From positions 23,258-43,392 of the forward strand of contig DCTP01000027.1 of the NCBI GenBank assembly GCA_002329625.1: a stretch of 20,135 bases of DNA. Reading direction: 5' to 3'. This DNA comes from Leptolinea sp. UBA1437. Its GTDB lineage: Bacteria > Chloroflexota > Anaerolineae > Anaerolineales > Anaerolineaceae. Each line of letters begins with the position of its first letter. Positions within the stretch are counted from its first letter, which is position 1. Below, piece by piece: positions 9,301-16,684 of this stretch. The notes beneath the pieces were generated by a model that was not told the DNA's origin, made no database searches, and saw nothing but the letters and a program-made list of their open reading frames with translations. The position numbers and the translations under genes were made by a program.

Positions 9301-10434
9301 ATCGGCATATCGTTCTTCCAACGAAAGGATTTTATCCAATGTCTCGGTCGGAAGACTGACTTCGCCGAGATAATCGCCCTCGTCATATTCGACGGCCGGT
9401 TTTCCGGTTTCCTTTGCCAAACGGATATTAATTTCAGCGGAGCTTAATTCTCCTGCATCCAGTGCCTTTTCCGCCAGCCGGCAATAAGAATTTGCCCGTT
9501 TTGCCACTTCATCATGAATATCGGTTTGAATCTTTTGATTCTTTTCCCGTAATTCATTGATCCGAGAATTAATCTGAATTGCCCGCTCGCTGTCAGGGGG
9601 TTCCTGTTGCAGTTCGCTTGTAAGTAAAATCATTAACCGGGCATTGTTGTTGTATAGTACCCGCAGATTTTTGCTTTCGGCATCTTCAAGTGAACGGATA
9701 GATTGCTCAAGACGGAGCGTTTCGGCTGGGATTCCGTCGGGGCGTAATCGGTTTTTCCAACTTTCTCCTTCCGCTCGCGTAATCATTTTAAGTAAATCTT
9801 CCCGATCGCGATCCGCATCGAAAAGCACAATCCCGTATGACTCCAAACCGAGTGAAGAATATTCATTAATCAGGGACATTGCCTTCTGATAAGAGGCGAT
9901 GCCTCCTTTTTCTCGGAGTGCGCTGACTTCGGTTTGAAGATAAAGGCCACGCTCGAGCTTTTCCTGCAATTCGGAAGTTTTCAATATTTTTTCACGAAGC
10001 TCAGGAACCCGATCCCAATCCGGATATATCTGTTTGGCGGTCTCAAGTGCTTCGGCGGCTTTGGCGCTGTTGAATTCGATGACGATGGCATTATAAGCTT
10101 CGTCAACTCTTTCGAACGCCTGTTTCCGAGCGATAACGTCCCGGACGGTGTTTAATTTGGAGAGTAATGATTCATATCCCGGATAGGTAATGCGAATATC
10201 TTCCGGAATTTGATCGACGGCATATTGGGCGGCGTCCGGGTCTTCTTCAACAATGGATTCAGCTTCATGGAAACTGTCCAGATATCCCTGATAGCGTTCA
10301 TTCAATCCCCGCAATTCGAAGATATCTTTAACGGACAGTTCCGACTGATTTGCTTCGAGTAAATCAGTCGCTTCCCCTAACTTCCAGTTGAGGATCAATT
10401 GCATAATTTGGGTTGAGAGGATATTTTCCGCCAT
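6346..10434 (-). CDS. Giant helical-repeat membrane protein with Thr/Pro linker and SH3b-like outer domain
   Basis: I do not recognise a named family for the whole 1362-aa protein. Residues 1 to about 1150 are charged and almost entirely helical, with many TPR-like pairs such as ADGNYQDAEEAI and RQGDFRSAERIL and runs of coiled-coil character; no catalytic motif is visible. A basic patch (KKKASRKHR) precedes one membrane span at about 1154-1172. Residues 1181-1230 are a linker of repeated Thr-Pro-Thr/Ser units. Residues about 1235-1300 resemble a bacterial SH3 domain (RIGVYELPSGM, GTKVNVI, WALIFY, NTGWILV), followed by a tail with one Cys and more Thr/Pro. Basic residues before the span suggest the helical part is cytoplasmic and the SH3b-like part outside. 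It starts 28 nt after the kinase-like gene, whose product has the same topology, so the two probably act together, perhaps as scaffold and signalling partner. Confidence 0.85.
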   Translation of the reverse strand: MAENILSTQIMQLILNWKLGEATDLLEANQSELSVKDIFELRGLNERYQGYLDSFHEAESIVEEDPDAAQYAVDQIPEDIRITYPGYESLLSKLNTVRDVIARKQAFERVDEAYNAIVIEFNSAKAAEALETAKQIYPDWDRVPELREKILKTSELQEKLERGLYLQTEVSALREKGGIASYQKAMSLINEYSSLGLESYGIVLFDADRDREDLLKMITRAEGESWKNRLRPDGIPAETLRLEQSIRSLEDAESKNLRVLYNNNARLMILLTSELQQEPPDSERAIQINSRINELREKNQKIQTDIHDEVAKRANSYCRLAEKALDAGELSSAEINIRLAKETGKPAVEYDEGDYLGEVSLPTETLDKILSLEERYADALSVRNEIAEKYRIIRDEYNADDNITLNKLMSWVNRIDDYFARDPHTPGLAQFRDELHKRYDSVKSYVFEKGLAEIDRAINKGDPAAAKEKLDQLNSLNLDANEKRTLRNRQTSINQLEDANNQVENLLKKADEILQNALNPISSDRDSVREYEDIFREIESVYSQNAVKEPQNLIERKESGIRQLQLVESKRADFESLKAAMDHGLITIESLKTAEAFENSESIELKPVKKILAEFWFFCAKSDNNQSNIPHYLAKAEKFAEDSGDTNLFEEVSQFRVDFNNKYIEGQRVNFILNSLHNFQNDKAYTAGVDYIAKNITVEDRKNPQIQQAADRLEQLYRISQSEFYLRNAKDALADGNYQDAEEAITKSLDFFYTLEAAQFQKMIISRQQADRALLEEIDDFLSGDIGESGKLTEEQAEEIRYLSEKINQSGKHQIADKKTWAKIAAAQNRIERIINQEKVDFNDLQIQFNNSLILGLQGLNRAADILKQMESRIWVENRSQQILELKLRLDEINNAFRALSGMIEQANSFVRQGDFRSAERILNSFQTGDQDKWPDWLKIQKENAENEIRDLSEKYHLIQSRFTKDSSGNGDVIEKVNRILDPKTSDPALISELSNELNQYKTILEKEIKVDPEKNPYIKQINYLLGLLNWVESSDNTIRGYGIRGSEISLDAIYAIRKNARDFFEQIPAELIGIQPGFAARNKWLEQRTQAHQLLTQLNENPKKSRQKRSERGQTIKNTIRELERMELLPREAESLQRYKDTLKKKASRKHRLVGGLISIILILGALYMASPKLIPLLTPSPTLSLTPTLSETPTLTLTNTITPSPTLTATPTLTMTPTATFTFTPTPMGLTGLVNNNRIGVYELPSGMSVMISDGYLEPGTKVNVIRYCEPDFNKGEIWALIFYPSKNRNTGWILVRLPDSPDFVSLSDINMPAIEVIRANPYLKIECPTRSYQRMPGDEITLTPAVTQTPEEKISTEKP
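6745..6894 (-). repeat. Coding low-complexity repeat for the Thr/Pro linker
   Basis: About 150 bp encode irregular Thr-Pro-Thr, Ser-Pro-Thr and Leu-Thr units with degenerate repeats built on ACN CCN ACN codons. This is a surface linker typical of Anaerolineae envelope proteins. Such tracts can gain or lose units between strains. There is no frameshift in this copy. Confidence 0.7.
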
Positions 10435-10462
10435 TCTTCGCTTTTACAGGTGCATTACGATG

Positions 10463-13400
10463 TTATTTGATCGATGTCTCGATTTTTTCACGGGGAATCC
10501 AAACCGAAATAGTCCCGTTACAGAATGACTCCGCCGTTGCACCGCAGTTTGTGGCAGGCGCGGTCAAAACAATTTCGGTCTGTGATATAAAAACAGGCGG
10601 TGTACCGGACGGGGTTTCCGAATATTGACGAATGTTTGTTTGGCGTGCCACATTTTGCATGGTACTGGCGGATATTTGGCTCTTTCCGATATTAAACGGG
10701 ATTTCCAGATTGACCATTTTATCCGTATATCCGATCAGTTTCCCGGGAACATTTTGAACATAGTTGATGACAACTCCCAGCTTTTTCTCCGGAGTCATTA
10801 ATTCATCCCCGTAAAGATCGACATTCCCGTCAAGATCAAACACAACATCCTTACCGATTAAAGATTTCAAATGTAAATCAGCCGGGCTTAACAAAGCATC
10901 TTCCGTCAATTGAGCGGCGGGAACAGCCTCGGTATCGGTAATAAGAGGAGCGACTGCGATCGGCATTTCCGTAGGTGTGATTACTATGGTGGCAGTGGGC
11001 AGCGGCGGTTGAGTCGGGATCGGTGTCGCTTGTTCGGCGGCGATATAGGTCTTTTGGAAGTTGGACAAATTCGCTTCCAGTCGGGCAACATTTCGATCCA
11101 AATTGAAATTTTTTATCAAGACCACTGTCAATAAAGTGACAGATAAGACGATGACGACAACCAACAACACCAGGTTCAATGTTGTCAGCCGTTGTAAATC
11201 TTTTGAGGCTTTACGGGATTCGTTTGCTAGATTTTTTGTCCGTGCCAGCTCATCCTGAATATCGTAAAGTTGCATGTTCTTCTGACGAAAGCTTGAGATT
11301 TTTTGATGAACATAAGGGATATTATTTTGGTTTCGTAAATATTTCCCGGTTTCGATGTTACCGCTGGCTGTCGACAGATCATTCAGCAGGGAATTAATCA
11401 AGGCCAGAGCTTTTTTATCTTCGCCTTCATCTTGCTGACGACTCATTTCTATACGTAATCGCTCATAAAATGCCGGATATTCAATGTAATGCAAATCGAT
11501 TATTTCTTTGGCAGCTTCAAAATCGCCGTTTTCGATCAAAGCTTTGAATTGCTCCATATTTTCGGTATCCAATTTTTTCCGGAGAGCTTTGATTCTCGGC
11601 AGCAGATCACGAACTGGCAGTTTTTGGTTCAATTCGATGGAAGCACTGCTTGCTCTCGCCAAATCATTTTGCAGATTGAACATATGACTGCGGATAAATT
11701 CGCCGATTTGAATCGGATTATTTTTTACGATTACCCTTATGTCGGCAATGGCTTGCGGCAAAACAGCAGACCAGTCCAGGCTGTTTAATTGATCGTCAGG
11801 TACCACAAATCGGTCGGGGCCGACTTTATTGATCCAATCCTCCGTCTCATCTAACATTTTTAAGAAGACAGGTTCCAACTCTTTTTCGACCAATAACGAA
11901 TCTTCCCCTTTTGTTCCCGACAACAATTCATTCAAATCGGCAAAAAAGCCGATATTTCTTAATTCGGAAAAACCGTTCGCTCGGGAAAAAACGTCCAATA
12001 ACGGTTGCGTTCGTTTCTTGATTTCGGTTGTATGATCTTCGAAATTTTCCATTTTAGAATCCTTCGTCTCTTCAGACGAAGAATCCGGTTTTATGACTTT
12101 GTTGTTTTGAGAAGGGACCGGGACAGAATTTTCTGAAATATGCCGTGCTTGCTTGCGATAGGCATCGGCAAGGAACGGATCGACTACGCGTAGATTGGAG
12201 GTTGTAAAAGCAGCCTGGAACATCTCAGGTGAAATCTGTCCGCTTTCTGATTGAGCAAGGAAATCCCAAACATAGATTACATCTTGAATCTGCTTGAGAT
12301 GATCTTGAAGAATCGGAATCAGTTCGGGACAACTTTTTGTTCGGGAAATTTTTTCGGATATCAGCTTCGCCAATTTTTGGAATTCGTTATTTAATGAGGT
12401 TGTTTGGTCATTCAAGACAAATCGGATGCAGACATCAAAACCCTGCTGAGGAATGAGATCGACTTTGCCATACCAAAATTGAACGGTTCGAATGACCGGC
12501 AATAGCCAACCTTTATAAGAAGCAAGTGAAATGAGGCGCGGATCCATTGCCTTTCTGAAATCTTTGTCCATAAAGGATTCGGGATCTTTTTGGATAAAGT
12601 TTTCCGCTTCTTTTTTAAGTGATTCATAAGAAAGAACGGTTGTTTTTGTCTCGGTCATGAGAGAATCCAAGGCTTCATTCAACGCCCGTAAAATATCATC
12701 CCAAATTTCAACACACTTGTTTTGGACACGTACTTCGGTCAGATTTCCGGCCAACATATCACCGACTAGCAGCGCATATTTTTGGTTCAGAGGAGGATTA
12801 TTGGCATTGAAGGAAAGTTGTCCCAACAAACGAATCAGGATCGGATTATTTTCTTTTTGGATCGGATATTCATATTTGCCTTGATTGATTACCTCCAGCA
12901 TTTTTCGACCGTAAATCAATTCGGGAAGAAAAAGGCAAAACTTACGAATATCATCCAGTAACAGAAAGCTCGAAGCATTCTGACGGGAGTTTCCCCAATC
13001 GATCAAGGTGACGGAAATTTTATCTTCCGTTTTCGACCAAAATAAGTGTTCCAACGGTTTGATGTCGACGTAGGCAATTTTGTTCTTTGCGCAAGTCCGA
13101 AGGATTTTCGCAAAATCAAGAGCGATTGTTACCCGGTCTTTCAATGAATCCGGCAATTGTTTTTCGCAGGGGATTCCTTTTCCGGCGGTTTGAAGTTGTA
13201 CAGTGAAGCGGTTACGATCCAACATTCGCATAAATTCAACGTTGAACTTATCGATGTCGTCTGTCAAAACGTCGGGAACCGGCATATAGTTCAAACGCTT
13301 TGCGGCGTCCGGTTCGGATAATATTTCATTTTTGAATAATAAATTTACTTTGGTTAATGTCGAAGTTTCATCCTTCGAGCCTTCGGCGATTTCGGAAACC

Positions 13401-13561
13401 TTCAAAAAGTATTTTTCTTCGGTTTCCTGATTTGAAAACTCGAATGCGGAAGTAAAACCACCCGAATTTTTCACACCGGTATACACAAGCGGGATGACTT
13501 TATCCCGTATGCGAACCGAATTCACTTCCGTTATGATTTTTTCTAAGTTATCTTGTTTCAT
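10463..13561 (-). CDS. Kinase-like one-pass membrane protein with helical-repeat middle and outer beta domain
   Basis: The 1032-aa protein begins with a divergent protein-kinase fold. SGGFTSAF (33-40) stands for the Gly-rich loop, K54 in YFLKV for the ATP lysine, E79 for the helix-C Glu, Y164-V-D166-I-K168-P for the catalytic HRDxKP loop, and D188-W-G for DFG. The loop Asn that normally binds metal is replaced by Glu (E171), so activity may be altered or lost. Residues about 300-780 are helical with TPR-like units (ENGDFEAAKEII). One membrane span lies at about 795-816, then a Pro/Thr linker (about 843-868) and an outer domain (about 890-1032) with two close cysteines, C1006 and C1014. AGGAG six nt before the ATG fixes the start. 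It lies 86 nt after the metallophosphoesterase and 28 nt before the helical-repeat gene. It may be a receptor kinase or a pseudokinase; target and ligand are unknown. Confidence 0.8.
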   Translation of the reverse strand: MKQDNLEKIITEVNSVRIRDKVIPLVYTGVKNSGGFTSAFEFSNQETEEKYFLKVSEIAEGSKDETSTLTKVNLLFKNEILSEPDAAKRLNYMPVPDVLTDDIDKFNVEFMRMLDRNRFTVQLQTAGKGIPCEKQLPDSLKDRVTIALDFAKILRTCAKNKIAYVDIKPLEHLFWSKTEDKISVTLIDWGNSRQNASSFLLLDDIRKFCLFLPELIYGRKMLEVINQGKYEYPIQKENNPILIRLLGQLSFNANNPPLNQKYALLVGDMLAGNLTEVRVQNKCVEIWDDILRALNEALDSLMTETKTTVLSYESLKKEAENFIQKDPESFMDKDFRKAMDPRLISLASYKGWLLPVIRTVQFWYGKVDLIPQQGFDVCIRFVLNDQTTSLNNEFQKLAKLISEKISRTKSCPELIPILQDHLKQIQDVIYVWDFLAQSESGQISPEMFQAAFTTSNLRVVDPFLADAYRKQARHISENSVPVPSQNNKVIKPDSSSEETKDSKMENFEDHTTEIKKRTQPLLDVFSRANGFSELRNIGFFADLNELLSGTKGEDSLLVEKELEPVFLKMLDETEDWINKVGPDRFVVPDDQLNSLDWSAVLPQAIADIRVIVKNNPIQIGEFIRSHMFNLQNDLARASSASIELNQKLPVRDLLPRIKALRKKLDTENMEQFKALIENGDFEAAKEIIDLHYIEYPAFYERLRIEMSRQQDEGEDKKALALINSLLNDLSTASGNIETGKYLRNQNNIPYVHQKISSFRQKNMQLYDIQDELARTKNLANESRKASKDLQRLTTLNLVLLVVVIVLSVTLLTVVLIKNFNLDRNVARLEANLSNFQKTYIAAEQATPIPTQPPLPTATIVITPTEMPIAVAPLITDTEAVPAAQLTEDALLSPADLHLKSLIGKDVVFDLDGNVDLYGDELMTPEKKLGVVINYVQNVPGKLIGYTDKMVNLEIPFNIGKSQISASTMQNVARQTNIRQYSETPSGTPPVFISQTEIVLTAPATNCGATAESFCNGTISVWIPREKIETSIK

Positions 13562-13647
13562 CGTATTCTCCTGACCGAATGGCTCACGCAGGTCAGCGCT
13601 ATTTTCCGAGTCCGGTTGATTTTTCAGCGGTGCGGTTGCGAAATCTT

Positions 13648-14442
13648 TCAGGAATAAAGAGGCTCCCGGTCCGCAAGGAATTGAAAGGTTTGCTCCTCCG
13701 TATCCAGAATCAGTGCGGTGCGCGGAAAATCTTTACCTTCGACTCCGGCACTGCCCGGATTGATTCCGAATCGTTGAATGCCGTTTCCGTATTCTATTTT
13801 TTGTTCCGGGACGGAGGGAGTAAATTGTCGCCATATGTTGACAAACGTTGAAACGGAATATACAAAATATCCCGGAATATGGGTATGTCCGAATAAGAAA
13901 TGCGGCGTTTTCAGATTTTCTCGGTTTTCAAAAAGTCCGCCGGTCACAATGTTCAAATCCTTCGGATTTAAATAACTCTCACAGGGCTCGGCATGATATG
14001 CCTGCCCGTCATGGCAAGGAAAACTGCAGCCGTGAAAAACAGTGAACTGAGGATTTTCTTCCGGCAAGCAAATCACTTCTTTTTTCATTATTTTATCAAA
14101 AAGCCAGATTTTCCTTTCCGTAATGATTTGTCGCCTTTCTTCTAATTCCGCTTTGCACTTTGCCTGTGCTTCGCTTGTGTTATCTCGTTCCGGATGCAAC
14201 AACCAATATTCCCAATTCCCAAATACGGCACTGATCGGATAATCGGATAATCGATCCAAAGCATTCAAAAAACCAAGATCAAATTTCGCGTTTCCGTTCG
14301 ATTGATTTGAATGCCCAAACAAATCTCCCAGCAGCCAAATGTCATCGAATCCGGATTCCATCGCTTCGGCTTTTCTCATAAAACGGAAAAGACTCTCTCC
14401 GTTTTCATGAATATCCGACAGTACCAGATGCTTTTTATACAT
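13648..14442 (-). CDS. Calcineurin-like metallophosphoesterase
   Basis: This 264-aa protein carries the dinuclear-metal phosphoesterase motifs in order: D10-I-H12, G-D40, G-N76, H137 (VFHGCS), and the GHTH at 185-188 followed by NPGSAG at 228-233. It lacks a signal peptide and should be cytosolic. The third motif reads GNWE where most relatives have GNHE/D, so the usual catalytic His is Trp. The overall pattern is nearest to YfcE-like/DNA-repair-like phosphoesterases, but the substrate cannot be told; phosphoprotein, cyclic nucleotide or small phosphodiester are all possible. It overlaps the end of the aminotransferase gene by 8 nt (ATGTATAA), indicating translational coupling, and precedes the kinase-like gene. 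A role in reversing phosphorylation by that neighbour is a guess from position only. Confidence 0.88.
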   Translation of the reverse strand: MYKKHLVLSDIHENGESLFRFMRKAEAMESGFDDIWLLGDLFGHSNQSNGNAKFDLGFLNALDRLSDYPISAVFGNWEYWLLHPERDNTSEAQAKCKAELEERRQIITERKIWLFDKIMKKEVICLPEENPQFTVFHGCSFPCHDGQAYHAEPCESYLNPKDLNIVTGGLFENRENLKTPHFLFGHTHIPGYFVYSVSTFVNIWRQFTPSVPEQKIEYGNGIQRFGINPGSAGVEGKDFPRTALILDTEEQTFQFLADREPLYS

Positions 14443-15607
14443 GTTTATGAGCTAAAAAATCTCCTAATCCCTCAACCAAAGCCTCAACATCCATTTTAGT
14501 ATTGTAACCTTGAACCGAAATTCGAACAAACGTGCGTCCGTTCCAGCTGATTATCGGGACTTCAACCTGATATTGATCATAAAGAAAGTTCTTCAGAATC
14601 AAAGGATCGGGTAGGTAGGGTATTTCTGTGACCGCCAGTTGGGCATAAGCATCGTCATTCGGATAAATTAAAGGAAGCCGGGTGATCTGCCCAATTTCTC
14701 TTAACGTTTCAAGCAATAACAAATGACAATCTCTCCGAACTTGATCCCAATGATTGGCTTCCATGAATCGGATGGCAGCTGGGACGCTTAAGGCGGCGCA
14801 TGGACTGTTTGTTCCCGTCCATTGATTGAAATCAATCAGGGGGTTACCGACCGCATTTTCCAGAAAAGGACCATGTCCCCAACTGATAATCAAGGGTGCA
14901 ACTTTTTGAATCCACTGTTCACTGACGTACAGGAAAGCCGAGCCTTTCGGTGCACACATCCATTTATGACAGTTCCCGGTGTAAAAATCACAATCAAGCG
15001 AAAGAAGATCCACAGGCAGCTGCCCCGGCGCATGAGCTCCGTCGATACAGGTGATAATGCCTTCTTCATGTGCTTTTCTGCATATTTCACGAATCGGAAA
15101 AGTCAGGGCGGTCGGAGAAGTCAAATGGCTGAGATAGATTACCCGAGTCCGAGGAGTTACCTGTTCCCATAGGCTATCCATTAGTTCCTGATCGCTGCCA
15201 TACGGAAGACGAATGTCCGCTTTTTTTAGGATAGCCTTGCTTTTTTGGCAGCAATCTATCCAAACATTTTCGCAGGCACCATATTCCTGATTGCTGGTGA
15301 CAACCTCATCGCCCGGTTTCAGATTGATACTGCGTGCCATGATGTTGACGCCGTAAGTGGCATTGGGAATATATACAACAGAATCGGCTGACGTATTCAA
15401 ATAGTTCGCTAAAATAATTCTGGCTTCTTTTAATAATTCGTGATATTCGCGGCCTAAAAATAAGACCGGTTGTTTTTCCATCCGCAACGTCCATGAAAAA
15501 AAGGTCTCGATAACTTCTTTCGGACAAGCTCCGAAAGATCCGTGATTCAGGAAATGAATAGCAGGGTCCAGCAAGAATTTTTCTTTTAAATCAATTGAAT
15601 TGTTCAT
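14435..15607 (-). CDS. Class V aminotransferase, isopenicillin-N-epimerase-like
   Basis: A PLP-dependent fold-type I enzyme of 390 aa. The family opener FLNHGSFGACP is at residues 19-29. NATYGVN (82-88) holds the cofactor phosphate, D189 and H192 in IDGAHAPGQ contact the PLP ring, and K215 in CHKW forms the Schiff base. The sequence style is that of the CefD (isopenicillin-N epimerase)-like group, most members of which are untested; epimerase, aminotransferase or Cys-desulfurase-type activities all occur in class V. No beta-lactam genes are nearby, so that activity should not be assumed. The start has AAGGAG four nt before the ATG. It is the first gene of the minus-strand run that continues into the metallophosphoesterase (8-nt overlap). 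Confidence 0.9.
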   Translation of the reverse strand: MNNSIDLKEKFLLDPAIHFLNHGSFGACPKEVIETFFSWTLRMEKQPVLFLGREYHELLKEARIILANYLNTSADSVVYIPNATYGVNIMARSINLKPGDEVVTSNQEYGACENVWIDCCQKSKAILKKADIRLPYGSDQELMDSLWEQVTPRTRVIYLSHLTSPTALTFPIREICRKAHEEGIITCIDGAHAPGQLPVDLLSLDCDFYTGNCHKWMCAPKGSAFLYVSEQWIQKVAPLIISWGHGPFLENAVGNPLIDFNQWTGTNSPCAALSVPAAIRFMEANHWDQVRRDCHLLLLETLREIGQITRLPLIYPNDDAYAQLAVTEIPYLPDPLILKNFLYDQYQVEVPIISWNGRTFVRISVQGYNTKMDVEALVEGLGDFLAHKHV

Positions 15608-15650
15608 TTTGCTCCTTAGTTCTCAGTGAATAATTATATGTTACCGATCA

Positions 15651-15663
15651 TTCCATAATGGAA
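15651..15663. promoter_or_regulatory. Perfect palindrome upstream of the aminotransferase operon
   Basis: TTCCAT-A-ATGGAA has six-bp perfect arms around one base. It lies where the -35 element would be for the minus-strand TATAAT at 15633-15638, whose own -35 is poor. The position suggests a binding site for a dimeric regulator; which one is unknown. Confidence 0.4.
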
Positions 15664-15952
15664 AAGCAAGTCGTTAAGAGTAATTCGGCATCAAACAATC
15701 GATCGAATCGCCTTCCGAAATTCGTTAACCGCCAACAAATCAACTCCGGGAATTGACCTTTCCGATGGTTATTCTCTTTTAAGAAAAACAGCTTTGCAAT
15801 TTTAATGCTTTTTTCTATGTATTTTGTTGTTTTATAGATTTACAAATCGACAACATCACTAAGAAAAAAACAACCATATCAAAAAAAGATCGAGCCGGTT
15901 ATAAATTTACCCATCCGAAGTCCGGATTTCAAAAAGCTTCTATTTTTATAAT

Positions 15953-15980
15953 TTGTCACGTTGATGATGAATCGTTAAAT
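15953..15980 (+). promoter_or_regulatory. Possible promoter of the YcgQ-domain-like lipoprotein gene
   Basis: TTGTCA at 15953-15958 and TTAAAT at 15975-15980 are 16 nt apart. The -35 is good and the -10 is modest (4 of 6). It would give a leader of about 75 nt containing two inverted repeats. Confidence 0.35.
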
Positions 15981-15994
15981 CGATCATTAACGAT
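15971..15994. repeat. Inverted repeat overlapping the possible -10 element
   Basis: ATCGTTAA (15971-15978) and TTAACGAT (15987-15994) are perfect 8-bp arms around an 8-nt spacer. Overlap with the predicted -10 makes an operator plausible. Confidence 0.5.
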
Positions 15995-16014
15995 AAAATA
16001 TTACTGTTGTCCGA

Positions 16015-16032
16015 ACGATCGGCTTCGATCGT
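16015..16032. repeat. Leader hairpin before the lipoprotein gene
   Basis: ACGATCG (16015-16021), loop GCTT, CGATCGT (16026-16032) form a perfect 7-bp stem 29 nt before the start codon. No T run follows, so it is not a terminator. Confidence 0.5.
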
Positions 16033-16061
16033 ATTATTTCGAACGAAAGAGCGGAAATTTT

Positions 16062-16610
16062 ATGAGGTTTTATCGATTTATTGTAATTTGTACATTGGGT
16101 TTCACTTTTTTGATAACCGGTTGTGAATCTGCTCAATCGACTCTTCCGACTGAAACTTTAATCCGGGCAGAGATCGAACCTTTGTTGCTTCCGGAAAGTA
16201 TGAGAGAACCGATCGAGGATTCGGAAAAAGGGATCCTTTATTGGCAAAAAACGCTCTATTTATCCGATCATCCGGAAAAATATATCGGGGAACCGGTTGA
16301 AGTATTGGGATTTATCTACCGCCGGGAAGAGGATCCGAAGGAAGTATTTTTTGTGGGAAGATTATTGTTATCGTGCTGTTATGATGATGCGCTGCCTCAG
16401 GGATTGGGTGTCTATCTGCCGGATAATGAAAAATGGGAGAATGATCAATGGGTAACGGTCAAAGGGCATTGGGATCGTATTCGTTTCGGAGAAAACAGTC
16501 GCTATTTGATTATTCCTGAATCTATTTCCGAAGCCGAACCGCCTGAAGATCCTTATATATATGACAAAACAGAGCCGACGGAAACAAATTCCGCGGATGA
16601 AAATATCTGA
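16062..16610 (+). CDS. Small lipoprotein resembling the C-terminal domain of YcgQ/TIGR03943 proteins
   Basis: The 182-aa product has a lipoprotein signal ending in LITGC (lipid-modified Cys at 21). Residues about 58-145 follow the pattern of the small beta (OB-like) domain at the C-terminus of YcgQ/TIGR03943 (DUF1980) proteins: YLSDHPEKYIGEPVEVLGFI, then FFVGRLLLSCCYDDALPQG with the paired cysteines at 105-106, then NDQWVTVKGHW. YcgQ works with the permease YcgR, but no membrane partner is found here and the domain stands alone on a lipid anchor. Family assignment is from memory of the pattern, not a search. The tail is acidic and Pro/Thr-rich. The ribosome site is weak (GCGGAA). Transcription ends at the strong terminator at 16634-16663. 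Confidence 0.75.
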   Translation: MRFYRFIVICTLGFTFLITGCESAQSTLPTETLIRAEIEPLLLPESMREPIEDSEKGILYWQKTLYLSDHPEKYIGEPVEVLGFIYRREEDPKEVFFVGRLLLSCCYDDALPQGLGVYLPDNEKWENDQWVTVKGHWDRIRFGENSRYLIIPESISEAEPPEDPYIYDKTEPTETNSADENI

Positions 16611-16624
16611 ACGAATAAATTCAC

Positions 16625-16663
16625 AAAAAAAAAGATCGCTTCCGTAGAAGCGATCTTTTTTTT
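16625..16663. terminator. Bidirectional Rho-independent terminator
   Basis: GATCGCTTC (16634-16642), loop CGTA and GAAGCGATC (16647-16655) form a perfect 9-bp stem, flanked by nine A's on the left and eight T's on the right. It can end transcription of the plus-strand lipoprotein and of the minus-strand ferritin gene, which converge here. Confidence 0.93.
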
Positions 16664-16684
16664 GCAACGATGAAATCAAAAAGG

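Larger units (their letters stand above)
15608..16061. other. 454-nt AT-rich intergenic region between divergent genes
   Basis: No reading frame with a ribosome site is seen here. The left edge carries the aminotransferase ribosome site, an ATTATA (-10 on the minus strand, 15633-15638) and a palindrome (15651-15663). The middle (about 15770-15960) is strongly AT-rich with poly-A/T runs and a loose stem (TGTTGT with ACAACA near 15830-15865). The right edge has a weak plus-strand promoter and two inverted repeats before the lipoprotein gene. No tRNA or known RNA fold was recognised. Confidence 0.5.

Noticed and set aside
14435..15607. Beta-lactam biosynthesis role (isopenicillin-N epimerase proper)
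   Set aside because: No isopenicillin-N synthase, ACV synthetase or expandase is nearby, and the family is mostly of untested function.
15830..15900. Small hydrophobic peptide gene on the minus strand (about 20 codons)
   Set aside because: There is no ribosome site and the AT-rich sequence makes a short hydrophobic frame likely by chance.
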